This document shows positions 8,213 through 16,136 of a stretch of DNA of 64,000 bases, in pieces. The notes under the pieces are model-generated. The model made no database searches and was not told the origin of the DNA. It saw only the letters and a list, made by a program, of their open reading frames with translations. Position 1 is the first letter of the stretch, and every line of letters starts with the position of its first letter. The stretch covers positions 62,001 through 126,000 of the forward strand of contig JAPNUX010000001.1 in NCBI GenBank assembly GCA_026626905.1. The letters are read 5' to 3'. This stretch comes from Desulfurococcus sp. GTDB lineage: Archaea > Thermoproteota > Thermoprotei_A > Sulfolobales > Desulfurococcaceae. The position numbers were made by a program, and so were the translations under genes.

Positions 8213-8485
8213 TCAAGCTATGAGAGTAGAGATTAGGACCCATAGGAAGGCTAGTAGTAGTGCTCCAGCAATCGAGCCGGCTACCAGCTTCTTCCCCTCC
8301 TCTACATCACCTAACACTATCTTTAAGACACCGTAAACCCCGGCACCTACTACTGCAACCCATGCAAGCCAGTAGATCCAGCTGAGTATTCTCGCTACAG
8401 CCTCCCCGATCCCCGGCGGAGGCTCCGGTGTAATCGTGATGGGTATAGAGTTGAATAGTAGGTCAGCTGAAATTTTATGCTTCAC
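8213..8485 (-). CDS. VirB2/CedA1-like two-helix pilin
   Basis: A small membrane protein of about 90 residues. After a 30-residue N-terminal part with PEPPPG come two hydrophobic helices (roughly ILSWIYWLAWVAVVGAGVYG and GSIAGALLLAFLWVLISTL). They are separated by a short charged loop (GDVEEGKK). This helix-charged loop-helix pattern is that of VirB2/TrbC conjugative pilins and of the archaeal Ced/Ted pilins. No cleavable signal peptide is obvious. The start is placed at GTG 8485, six bases after GGTG; an ATG four codons earlier (8497) is possible. The divergent VirB4 gene has an almost identical start region (GGTGTTT-A-GTGAAG). Its position between two T4SS-type ATPases supports the call. Confidence 0.75.
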   Translation of the reverse strand: MKHKISADLLFNSIPITITPEPPPGIGEAVARILSWIYWLAWVAVVGAGVYGVLKIVLGDVEEGKKLVAGSIAGALLLAFLWVLISTLIA

Positions 8486-8765
8486 GTGAAACACCATGCT
8501 ACATGCTCGTTAAGGGGTTAAATAATGAGGAGTACTACTAGGGTAGCAGAGGCCGGTTCCCCATCCCCGGTGGCGCGAAGGCTACTATACGCCTGCCGAG
8601 CTCAAAGCTGCATTAGTGGATATGGGGCGTCATTCCTCCTCTGAACTGCTTCTCCAATGGTACTTTCTCACGCTTCCCAGACACCTGAATTCTCTCTGAG
8701 AGGCTAGAGTAGTCTAGTATAGCATGTTATTTGACACTTCCTCCCAGTAGCTAGTGGTGTTTAAA

Positions 8766-10556
8766 GTGAAGTATTCGTGGTGGAGGTTGAAGGGTATTCC
8801 ATTCTACTCCCTCAGTGATAGTGATAGAGATGTAGCTCTCAGCGAGTGGCTGGCAGTGATCTCCACGATTAAGAGCGGCGTAGTATTAGCGAGGAGGATT
8901 CCAGGCAGGTACAGGTACAAGGAGTTTGAGGTTGATACAGCTAGATACGAGTACTATGCTCTAGCCCCCATTGAAGTTGATCTCTCAAGGTTCTTTAATG
9001 CTGTAAGAGAAGAGCCCTTGAGACCCGGGGTTGCCGGGTTAAGAGGCTTCAAGACCCTAGTACTCGAGAGCGGGGAGCTTGCCCGAGTCTACGTAGCATT
9101 CAAGTTTCCTCTACAGCTGCCTGAAGGATTCACCTACATGCTTCTAGCAGCCTGTGATGAAGTCGCATTGGTATTCGAGAGAACCCCTAGGGCTAGAGCT
9201 CTCTCAATAGCGGACTCCCTGAGGAGGAGAAGAATGGGGATTATAGGCGTGAGGGAGGAGGCTAGTGTTGAGCTAGCAGGAGAACTCGCCTCGAGGGTTA
9301 TAGAGGGAGCAGAACTCTACGTATTCTACCTGCTCTTAGTTCTAAAGGCATCCAGCACGAAGGTACTGGAAGAGAGAACAGAAGTCTTGGAGAGCACGCT
9401 TAGAGGATACAGTATTGAAGCTGAAGCACCACCACTACAGCCTCAACTCTACAGCTTCAAGGCTCCCGGGTTCCCCCTGCAGTTAGAGGAGAGGTATACT
9501 GATACATTCTCGCTTAAACCATTCTTTCCTTTAATAGACGAGGAGTTAAACGATGAAGGCGGAGTCTTCCTCGGTGTTTCAAGCGCTCAGTCACCCGTGG
9601 TATTAGACTTGTGGAGCAAGCCTAACTTAAACTTCACTATTCTAGGTGTATCAGGTTCAGGTAAATCAATGACCGTGAAGATCTTCTTGAAGAGACTGCG
9701 CGAGCAGCATCCCAGCATAGTCTACATGGGCGTGGACCCTGAAAGCGAGTACACTAGGGTAGCAGGGGTTCTCAGGGCTACTGCAATCGAGATCAGGGAG
9801 GGCTGGAAGCTAGGCTTGGATCCAGTTAAACTAATGCTTGAAGGTGTACTGGAGCTAGGGCAGGTTGCAGACCTGCTCTCAGAGCTCTACGCTATACCCC
9901 CTAAGCTCCAGGGGTTACTGAGAAAGGAGCTCTTCTTGAAGGCTGAGCTAGCTGGAGGTATAGAGGGGTTTGTAGAAGCCATTGAGAACAAGCAGCTCAA
10001 GAGGCTTCTAGAGGGTGCAGTAGCACCTCCAGACGTCTACGTTTATGAAGGCACAGCCCCTGAAATAGGAGGTTCAGCTATCTTCGGCTTAGCAAGCGTG
10101 AGATCAAAGAGGCTTAAGGTACTTATAAGCGCGTTAATGAGTGCTTACGCATCGAATAAACTGCTCGCTGGAGTACGCAGGTCAGTTCTATTCATTGACG
10201 AAGCCTGGCTCTTCACTGAAACACCCTCAGTGATGAGCCTGGTTGAGAATGCTGCTAGAAGAGGGAGAAAGCATGGTGTAGCCTTCATATATGTCACGCA
10301 GAGAGCTGAGGATCTAGCTCGGACACCACAAGGCAGGAGTATTCTAGAGCAGTCAGCTACAGTGTTAATCTTAAGGCAGGAGCCGGAGGGTAGGGATACA
10401 GTTAAAACAGTATACAGGCTCAGCGAGACTGAAGCCGATATGCTGGTTAATGCTCCACCAGGCTACGGGCTCCTCAAGGCTGGAGATAAGAGGTTGTTCA
10501 CGAGGATACTGGCTACAAGAGAAGAGTTAGAGCTGTTTTCAACTAGAGGTGTCTAG
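8766..10556 (+). CDS. VirB4/TraC-like ATPase of the Ced-like DNA-transfer locus
   Basis: A protein of about 596 residues with the VirB4 plan: an N-terminal domain of about 270 residues, then a P-loop ATPase. Numbering from the upstream GTG 8754, Walker A GVSGSGKS is at about 298-305, 'GVDPESEY' follows at about 325, Walker B FIDEAW is at about 480-485, and YVTQRAED at about 513-520. The aromatic-rich Walker B and 'TQ' sensor are typical of VirB4/CagE, the ATPase that powers pilus assembly and DNA translocation. I chose GTG 8766, six bases after GGTG 8756-8759. The next gene, a two-helix membrane protein, starts next to its stop, as VirB3 sits beside VirB4. The gene is divergent from the pilin/HerA pair across a spacer of about 280 bp in which I see no other gene. 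Confidence 0.8.
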   Translation: MKYSWWRLKGIPFYSLSDSDRDVALSEWLAVISTIKSGVVLARRIPGRYRYKEFEVDTARYEYYALAPIEVDLSRFFNAVREEPLRPGVAGLRGFKTLVLESGELARVYVAFKFPLQLPEGFTYMLLAACDEVALVFERTPRARALSIADSLRRRRMGIIGVREEASVELAGELASRVIEGAELYVFYLLLVLKASSTKVLEERTEVLESTLRGYSIEAEAPPLQPQLYSFKAPGFPLQLEERYTDTFSLKPFFPLIDEELNDEGGVFLGVSSAQSPVVLDLWSKPNLNFTILGVSGSGKSMTVKIFLKRLREQHPSIVYMGVDPESEYTRVAGVLRATAIEIREGWKLGLDPVKLMLEGVLELGQVADLLSELYAIPPKLQGLLRKELFLKAELAGGIEGFVEAIENKQLKRLLEGAVAPPDVYVYEGTAPEIGGSAIFGLASVRSKRLKVLISALMSAYASNKLLAGVRRSVLFIDEAWLFTETPSVMSLVENAARRGRKHGVAFIYVTQRAEDLARTPQGRSILEQSATVLILRQEPEGRDTVKTVYRLSETEADMLVNAPPGYGLLKAGDKRLFTRILATREELELFSTRGV

Positions 10557-10557
10557 A

Positions 10558-10869
10558 GTGAAGGCTAGGCTACACCGCTTCGTGTACCTTGAGGAGGTAT
10601 CCCTGCTAGACGAGAGGCTGGTAGGCTCGCTAAGACTCAGGAGCACTCTACTTTTAGCCCCAGGTATAATACTACTGCACTCATGGCTTACTACGGGCTC
10701 GCTAGGCTCTCTTCTCTTAAGTATTATGCTAGCCTCCCTCGCTTTCCTTGATGCAGTATACCCTAGGAGAACCATGCCTCCACTTCAACTGCTAGCAGCA
10801 TACACCTACACAACCATTAAGCTACTATACTACCCGCCTACGAAAAGAACTCGAGTCCCTAAAGACTAA
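10558..10869 (+). CDS. Small two-helix membrane protein, VirB3-like candidate
   Basis: About 103 residues. A basic N-terminus is followed by two adjacent hydrophobic segments (roughly LRSTLLLAPGIILLHSWL and LGSLLLSIMLASLAFLDAVY), then a conserved-looking Pro/Tyr segment and a basic tail. Size, early paired helices and tight coupling to the VirB4-like gene match VirB3/TrbD, which anchors VirB4 to the membrane. No sequence motif proves this. The start is set at GTG 10558, two bases after the VirB4 stop and six after GGTG; GTG 10549 is an overlapping alternative. The 3' end overlaps the convergent GH130 gene by four bases. Confidence 0.55.
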   Translation: MKARLHRFVYLEEVSLLDERLVGSLRLRSTLLLAPGIILLHSWLTTGSLGSLLLSIMLASLAFLDAVYPRRTMPPLQLLAAYTYTTIKLLYYPPTKRTRVPKD

Positions 10870-11978
10870 CCAATCCTTCCCTTATCCAGCTCGCTCTCCA
10901 GCTCTGCTAGGTCTAATCTACCAAATCCAATCACGTAGTCGCCGGCACCGTAGGATATGTAGACTTCATCTTTCTCTCGGAGAACCCCGCAGGGGAAGAT
11001 CGTGTAGGGTCTATCACCGAATACCTCGTAGAGTTCCCTCGGCTCCATAATATACCTGGGTGTAACAGCTGTAACAGCCACCTCGCTTCCCCTCAACTCT
11101 AGTTCAATAGCGAGTAAACGGTAGGCTTTAAGCTCTCTATCAACTGCGTGCAGGAAGACTATAATCCTGCCATTAGAGGCTGTAATCGGAGGCGTTGACC
11201 ATCCAAGCTTCTCCTCCCACGGGGAGGGTTTTAAGACCTCTATGTTGTCAACGAGAGCTACCTCAAGCATACCACCTACCCTTGTGTAGCCTCCCTCCCT
11301 GCCCACTAGAAGGTAGTGTTGCTCGTCATCCATGTACGGCCGGTGGAAGAAGTACGTGTAGCCGTCATATTTGAATGCAAATGCATCTTTATTGCTTACT
11401 ACATTTCCATGCTGCTCCGCTGGCAGCTTATGCACATACATCTTCACCCACTCTCTACTACCAGCCTCCTTGACAGCTGTTACAGGTAGAGTTTTATCGA
11501 AGCGTGCTGACGGGTCGAGGTAGCTTACCGTTCTACCAGTATACGTCATGTACAGTTTACCATCGGTAAAGTATACTCTGGGATCCTCAGCACCCCATAA
11601 GTCATACCTTGTAGATGGGTATACTACTAGTCTAGCAGTATAACGATTGTAATTCACGCCCCCGTTCTCCAGGTCATCGAAGGGTACTGCTAGCTCGATA
11701 ATACCCGACACATACATGTAGTAGCCGCTTATGATCCTAGCGTAAACGTATATTTGCGAGCCCAGCTTAATCATCGAGGAATTAAAGACTGCAGGAGGAT
11801 GGATTACCGGGTAGTTATCCATGTAGACTCTATCAGGTGATATAATACCTATCCTCTTCACTATATCCCTGGTCTCGTTTACTCTTAAACTACTAGCTTC
11901 AGCTGAGCCTGCAGCAAGAGGGAATCGCATGCTAGTAGTATTACTCAATGAATAATCAACCTCCAGCCTGGCATCCAC
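10866..11978 (-). CDS. GH130-family glycoside phosphorylase or hydrolase
   Basis: A cytoplasmic five-bladed beta-propeller enzyme of 370 residues; GH130 members phosphorolyse or hydrolyse beta-mannosides. Landmarks visible in order are YARI (early blade), WGAEDPRV with the family's Glu-Asp-Pro-Arg, FFHRPY, STPP, FPCG, and a C-terminal SYGAGDYVIG matching the family's YGAAD signature. No signal peptide is present. Substrate cannot be told from sequence: mannosyl-glucose, mannobiose and mannogen-like substrates are all known. The first 35 residues look poorly conserved, so an internal start is possible. It stands alone, convergent with the VirB3-like gene. Confidence 0.75.
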   Translation of the reverse strand: MDARLEVDYSLSNTTSMRFPLAAGSAEASSLRVNETRDIVKRIGIISPDRVYMDNYPVIHPPAVFNSSMIKLGSQIYVYARIISGYYMYVSGIIELAVPFDDLENGGVNYNRYTARLVVYPSTRYDLWGAEDPRVYFTDGKLYMTYTGRTVSYLDPSARFDKTLPVTAVKEAGSREWVKMYVHKLPAEQHGNVVSNKDAFAFKYDGYTYFFHRPYMDDEQHYLLVGREGGYTRVGGMLEVALVDNIEVLKPSPWEEKLGWSTPPITASNGRIIVFLHAVDRELKAYRLLAIELELRGSEVAVTAVTPRYIMEPRELYEVFGDRPYTIFPCGVLREKDEVYISYGAGDYVIGFGRLDLAELESELDKGRIG

Positions 11979-12036
11979 TATGAAATATAGTCCACTCTAG
12001 CATTTAAAACCCAGTTAGCTTAGGCTCTCCGAGCAG

Positions 12037-12444
12037 CTACAGCTTATCTGGTAGTATTACCGTGGTATGCGTTCTTCTTAACCCTTTCTCTCTGAGTTCA
12101 CGGTATTTTTCCAATAGAATTTCATACTCGCTAGTTGAATACAGTACTATACCTTCCTCAATAGCGTTAACTATGATAGGGTTACCCTTGGAGAGCATTT
12201 GAACAGCTTCCTCCAGGGTATAGGGATGTGGTTCTATGTTAAGCACTGTGTCTCCTAGAAGGTCTAGAATGATCTTGATTCTATCAAGGTACTTGTTCTC
12301 AAAGTCAGCAATGATCAATAAATCGTAGTCACTCCACGGTACCCAGTCTCCGCGAGCTCTTGAACCAAATAATATTATCGCCTTCGGTTTAAATCTCTCC
12401 ACAAGCATTCCGACTATCTTTTGTAGTTCATCAGCTACTACCAT
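12037..12444 (-). CDS. MNT-type nucleotidyltransferase (antitoxin of HEPN/MNT pair)
   Basis: A 135-residue minimal nucleotidyltransferase with the catalytic signature FGSRARGDWVPWSDYDLLI, that is GSx10-13DxD, preceded by KAIILFG. In characterised HEPN/MNT modules this protein neutralises the HEPN RNase, in some cases by AMPylating it. It starts inside the end of the HEPN gene (14-bp overlap), so the two are translationally coupled. The C-terminal 50 residues form the usual helical tail. All active-site residues are present, in contrast with the broken paralogous locus at 5622-6227. Confidence 0.85.
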   Translation of the reverse strand: MVVADELQKIVGMLVERFKPKAIILFGSRARGDWVPWSDYDLLIIADFENKYLDRIKIILDLLGDTVLNIEPHPYTLEEAVQMLSKGNPIIVNAIEEGIVLYSTSEYEILLEKYRELREKGLRRTHTTVILPDKL

Positions 12445-12835
12445 CTAGCAATCTCCTGGCATATTCTACTATTTCTTCAGCAGCCTTAATAGCTCTACTT
12501 GATGTATCCTCATCGTAGGCTTCATGAGGAGCACCAGCTGGATGAGCATTCGGATACCTGGATGGAATGTAGTGTCTATCGAGTTCCCTAGCGTTATTTA
12601 GAAGGATAGGGTTGGCATTTTCCCTCCTTCTCTCAAAATACCTCTCGAGAAGTACGCGTACACTATGACCCCATGGAGCCTCATTCACACTATACAATAG
12701 TGCTTTAACAGCTTTTTCTGCTGCTTGATGAGAGTAGAATGCTGCGGCATTATATCTCCTCTCTCTGTGAAGTATTCTAGCTGTCTCTAAATCCCACAGT
12801 GCTTCATCAAGCCATCTGCGGGCCTCTTCCTTCAA
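12431..12835 (-). CDS. HEPN-domain protein (probable toxin RNase)
   Basis: About 134 residues, all helical, with the archaeal HEPN features AAAFYSHQAAEKAVKALL and a later YIPSRYPN. HEPN proteins of this class are ribonuclease toxins kept inactive by the adjacent MNT protein. The start is placed at TTG 12835, six bases after GGTG; a GTG three codons upstream overlaps the ribosome-binding site. The gene is first in a two-gene operon with MNT. I see no classic Rx4-6H catalytic motif, so RNase activity is inferred from the family and context. Confidence 0.8.
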   Translation of the reverse strand: MKEEARRWLDEALWDLETARILHRERRYNAAAFYSHQAAEKAVKALLYSVNEAPWGHSVRVLLERYFERRRENANPILLNNARELDRHYIPSRYPNAHPAGAPHEAYDEDTSSRAIKAAEEIVEYARRLLDGSS

Positions 12836-12949
12836 GCACGCCACCTCAATACAATAATTTTGTTGGTTTATGAGGGTTTACAAGATTCACCTTTAGACTA
12901 TTATTGAGGATACCATTATATTCTGCTAGTACTAGTGTTTGATCTATAT

Positions 12950-13261
12950 TTATCTGCTGGCTGCTTCTACCTGACTATCTACTTGCTCTAGCTTAGAGTG
13001 TACTTTGGCTGCCAGCTCCTGGATTGACTTGGCGAAGATGTAGAGGCCCCTTGGCTCGTATTCTATCTCCTTGCAGTCAAAGGAACTTGCTGCATCAGCT
13101 CTAACCAGCTTCCCGTAAACGTGCTCGCCACGCGTTTTAGGCAGGCAGAGTATATACTTGCGTGAAGCTATGGATGCAATGAATAGTATATGGGATCCCT
13201 GATCCTCTGAGATAACTCTCTCGAAAAATTTCTCCAGTTCTTTTCTCACAGGATTCTCCAA
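12950..13261 (-). CDS. Hypothetical protein, 103 aa
   Basis: Not recognised. A small soluble protein with alternating strands (HILFIASIASRKYILCLP, GLYIFAKS) and helical ends, without catalytic motif, signal or membrane segment. Three bases separate it from the upstream small gene 13265-13492, which itself follows the GtrA-like gene closely, so the three look like one operon. The TTG start has GAGG about eight bases upstream. Confidence 0.6.
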   Translation of the reverse strand: MENPVRKELEKFFERVISEDQGSHILFIASIASRKYILCLPKTRGEHVYGKLVRADAASSFDCKEIEYEPRGLYIFAKSIQELAAKVHSKLEQVDSQVEAASR

Positions 13262-13264
13262 GCT

Positions 13265-13492
13265 TTAAACCTCGTGAAGGAGGTTTCTCACAGCCTGGGG
13301 TAGTGCATCCTCGCTTAAGACTACTGCGCTCGCCGGGGGCTTTACTGTTTTAACATTCATCACAATGTACCTGGAGGGATCACTTAAATCTAGCTCCTGC
13401 TTCTTCTTCAACCTAATATTGAGGACTCTCACCTTAACGTACACTCCATCACTCCTCTTAACGTAGATGTACTTGCCGTGCTTCAAGCCCAT
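13265..13492 (-). CDS. Small basic conserved-type protein, about 75 aa
   Basis: A compact protein beginning MGLKHGKYIYVKRSDGVYVKV, with a predominantly beta N-terminal half and a short C-terminal helix. It may belong to the DUF5622 group seen in Desulfurococcales, but I recall this only loosely. Start chosen at ATG 13492, six bases after the GGTG that follows the GtrA stop; the ATG three codons upstream overlaps that site. It is the middle gene of a probable three-gene operon. Basic residues (RLKKKQ) could suggest nucleic-acid contact, but no function is assigned. Confidence 0.6.
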   Translation of the reverse strand: MGLKHGKYIYVKRSDGVYVKVRVLNIRLKKKQELDLSDPSRYIVMNVKTVKPPASAVVLSEDALPQAVRNLLHEV

Positions 13493-13504
13493 AGCCGCCA
13501 CCTC

Positions 13505-14242
13505 TTAAATCCTGTCTCTGCTCCACGTATACACGTATCCTAATATAAAACTTATAGTGAAGCCTGCTATAATACCTGCTAGCTGTCCAAGCCAGAAGGG
13601 AGTTTTAAGGTAGACTGGTAGCAGGGTTGAGAGTAGCGCCTGCATAATCCAGCTAGCTACACTGGCTGCATGATACCTAGCAAGCCTTGAAAACCTATCG
13701 AGCAGGCTGCTCTTAAGGCCGGCACCTCTGAAAGTCCAAGCTTCATTAAGAGCATAGTTCCACATGACGCTTGACTCGAATCCAATAGTGGATGCAGCAG
13801 GGTTTACTATGAATGGGTCTCCGCGAATTGATCTATGCGCTAGTTCCGCTGCAAGCAGGTTCACGAGAACCCCGATCCCGTTGACAGTGATAAACTTTAA
13901 GAACCGGTCGATCTCAGATAACGGTAGAGCTAGTATTCGGGGAAGCCTGCGATTGTATAGTTCTAGCTTTACCTTCCACCCTGGTTCGAATACTCTCACT
14001 TCTACTCCACTTACATCTAGCGGTATTGAGTCACCTGCAGTCGTAGTAAACCCTATTATAATGCCGCCACAATAATAGTAAACAGGGATCTTGAGTAGCT
14101 TGAATAGAATTCTATCAAGAATATTCAATCTCAGTGTTATTAGAGCAGGAGCTTCACCAGGATGAAACCCCTTGAATAAATCCTCTAAGCCTTCTTCAAC
14201 GTAGAATTTAACTCCATTTCTCTCTGAAACCACCTTAAACAC
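13505..14242 (-). CDS. GtrA-like membrane protein with an extra N-terminal domain
   Basis: Residues from about 135 to 245 form four hydrophobic helices with GtrA landmarks: FLKFITVNGIGVLVN, then NYALNEAWTFRG, then a final helix and WSRDR. GtrA proteins work with polyprenyl-linked sugar transfer, probably as flippase-like helpers. The first 130 residues are a separate, mainly soluble beta-rich segment. GtrA proteins are usually only 120-140 aa, so this is an unusual extension that I do not recognise. GTG 14242 has GGTG six bases upstream. Confidence 0.75.
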   Translation of the reverse strand: MFKVVSERNGVKFYVEEGLEDLFKGFHPGEAPALITLRLNILDRILFKLLKIPVYYYCGGIIIGFTTTAGDSIPLDVSGVEVRVFEPGWKVKLELYNRRLPRILALPLSEIDRFLKFITVNGIGVLVNLLAAELAHRSIRGDPFIVNPAASTIGFESSVMWNYALNEAWTFRGAGLKSSLLDRFSRLARYHAASVASWIMQALLSTLLPVYLKTPFWLGQLAGIIAGFTISFILGYVYTWSRDRI

Positions 14243-14443
14243 TCATCCCACCTTGATTCATCCTCACTACTCAAAGTTTACTCTCACCTGTGAAATAAGT
14301 GTTTACTGCACCACGCTACTATATTCTAGTAAGCCCCGCTGCGAGCCCTGTTAAACCCTGACATAGTAAAACAGTAGAAAACCTTATTTAGAATCCCAGC
14401 TACTCATACTACATGAGACTCTAGGTATTAGAGGTGTTGGCTG

Positions 14444-16069
14444 GTGAACGAGGAGGAGTCTTTCCTAGTTTTCAGAGCGTATCTTCTTCGAAGAGAGTTC
14501 ACTCTACTCGACGTGTTTCTATGGGTTATCGCTGCTCCTCTGGCTTCAGGCCTCATCTACTACTCTGTTTCAGCTGTGGGATTCCACGGCTATTATGGTG
14601 GTGTAGTCTACCTAGCATTCCTGCTGGGTGGGGTAATCTTCCTCCCTATAACCCTGGCATTCATGGTTACTGCTTCCTCACTGCCTCGTAGTGCATCCCC
14701 CTATGTTCTATCAACTAGAAGTCTAAGTGTTCTCGCAGGATACATTGCTACAGTAGTATACTTGTTTATTAGTGGAGGCTTGCTGAGCATAGGCTTCCTA
14801 GCTTTTTCATCTATTGGTGTTATAGGCGATGGGTTAATTCTAGGCGGCTACATTAGTGGCAGTAGGATTCTAGCTGGTTTAGGCGAGTACTTAAAGAACC
14901 CGGCTATTGCGTTTATCTCTACCCTGGTTGTCTTCACGATCCTATTCTTCGCTGAATCCTATGGGAGGAGGATGGTGAAGATACTATTATATGCCTCTAC
15001 AATCACACCGCTCGTGATCTATCTAGCCGTATTGCTATCCATGTACCCCTTCTCTAACAGCGTGTTTAAGAGCAACTGGGATAAACTATTCAATAACTCA
15101 TACCAGGCAATCATAAGTATAGCTCTACAGGGCGGGGTAGTTAATGGAAGCATTGTAGAGCCCTTAAAACCTGTTGACATGTGGAGTGGAACTATAAGCT
15201 TAGTTACAATGGCTATGTGGGCTTACATGGGTGTAGAGGCGGCTAGTTTTATAGCTAGTGAAGTCAAGGATCCCTCTAGAACATATCGTAGAGGATATAT
15301 TGCAGGCTACCTGCTACTCCTAGCTATCTATACTTCTACGCCAGTAGCTATTACTTCTCTAGCAGGCTACGACTTCCTAGCTGCATACTCGTACCTCTAC
15401 CATAGCAACCCTGTTCTACTGAAGAGCCTGATGAGGGTTGAAGGCCCTCTCCCCAGCCCCAGTATGGTGACCGTTATATCAGTCTACACTAACAGCGTCT
15501 TCTCAACCATGCTATTCACTATCACGGCTTTTCTACTATACTTTGATACACTGCTGGTGACATGGGTGAGTGCTGTGAGAATACTGTTCACTTTAAGTGA
15601 GGACCACTTAATGCCTAGACTTCTCAGTAAGGTGTCGAGGAAGTATAGTGTTCCATTCTACTCGAATCTTCTAATATACATTCTCTCAGTAGTTGTCGCT
15701 CTGCTAACCGTGTACATTAGATCTCAGCCAGCCCTAGAGCATGCTTTCCTGCGGTACATGAACTTAGGGTACGCTGTCTTCGTAGCTATCATAGGGCTCT
15801 CGCTAGTAAACATCCCGCTGGCTTCTAGGAGTCTACGTGGATGGTTTAAGCATATGAGAGAGTGGCAGCTTCGATTCCTAGGCCTCATAGTATTCATTAC
15901 TGGATTCCTGATGGCCGGCTTCGATCTCATGTGGTTCTCGCTGAGGGATCTAGCTGTCATATCAGTTATCCTCACGGGAGTAGTCGCCTCATACATCGCG
16001 GTCACAGGGTACATGAAGCGGAGGGGAGTAGTGTACGAGGAACTCGTATCCAGGGTTCCGCAAATGTAG
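14444..16069 (+). CDS. APC-superfamily amino acid/polyamine permease
   Basis: A 541-residue integral membrane protein with about 12-13 hydrophobic segments in the LeuT-fold order of amino acid permeases. The marker in helix 6, MWAYMGVEAASFIASEVKDPSRTYRRG, matches the APC consensus for a broken helix followed by a charged loop. No ATP-binding or enzymatic domain. It begins at GTG 14444 with GAGGTG seven bases upstream, and stands alone between divergent and convergent neighbours. Substrate unknown. An AT-rich TATA-like stretch (CCTTATTTAG, about 14380-14390) precedes it. Confidence 0.82.
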   Translation: MNEEESFLVFRAYLLRREFTLLDVFLWVIAAPLASGLIYYSVSAVGFHGYYGGVVYLAFLLGGVIFLPITLAFMVTASSLPRSASPYVLSTRSLSVLAGYIATVVYLFISGGLLSIGFLAFSSIGVIGDGLILGGYISGSRILAGLGEYLKNPAIAFISTLVVFTILFFAESYGRRMVKILLYASTITPLVIYLAVLLSMYPFSNSVFKSNWDKLFNNSYQAIISIALQGGVVNGSIVEPLKPVDMWSGTISLVTMAMWAYMGVEAASFIASEVKDPSRTYRRGYIAGYLLLLAIYTSTPVAITSLAGYDFLAAYSYLYHSNPVLLKSLMRVEGPLPSPSMVTVISVYTNSVFSTMLFTITAFLLYFDTLLVTWVSAVRILFTLSEDHLMPRLLSKVSRKYSVPFYSNLLIYILSVVVALLTVYIRSQPALEHAFLRYMNLGYAVFVAIIGLSLVNIPLASRSLRGWFKHMREWQLRFLGLIVFITGFLMAGFDLMWFSLRDLAVISVILTGVVASYIAVTGYMKRRGVVYEELVSRVPQM

Positions 16070-16136
16070 CTTCCAGCGTAGTGGCTGCCTCCTAGGCTGA
16101 ATGGTAGTGGCTGGTCAGCTAGAAGCGGTACTCCAC

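Noticed and set aside
8521-8750. Structured RNA or IS200/IS605 end in the Ced-like intergenic region
   Set aside because: GC-rich blocks are present but no convincing stem longer than four pairs; promoter function for two divergent operons is enough to explain the spacer.
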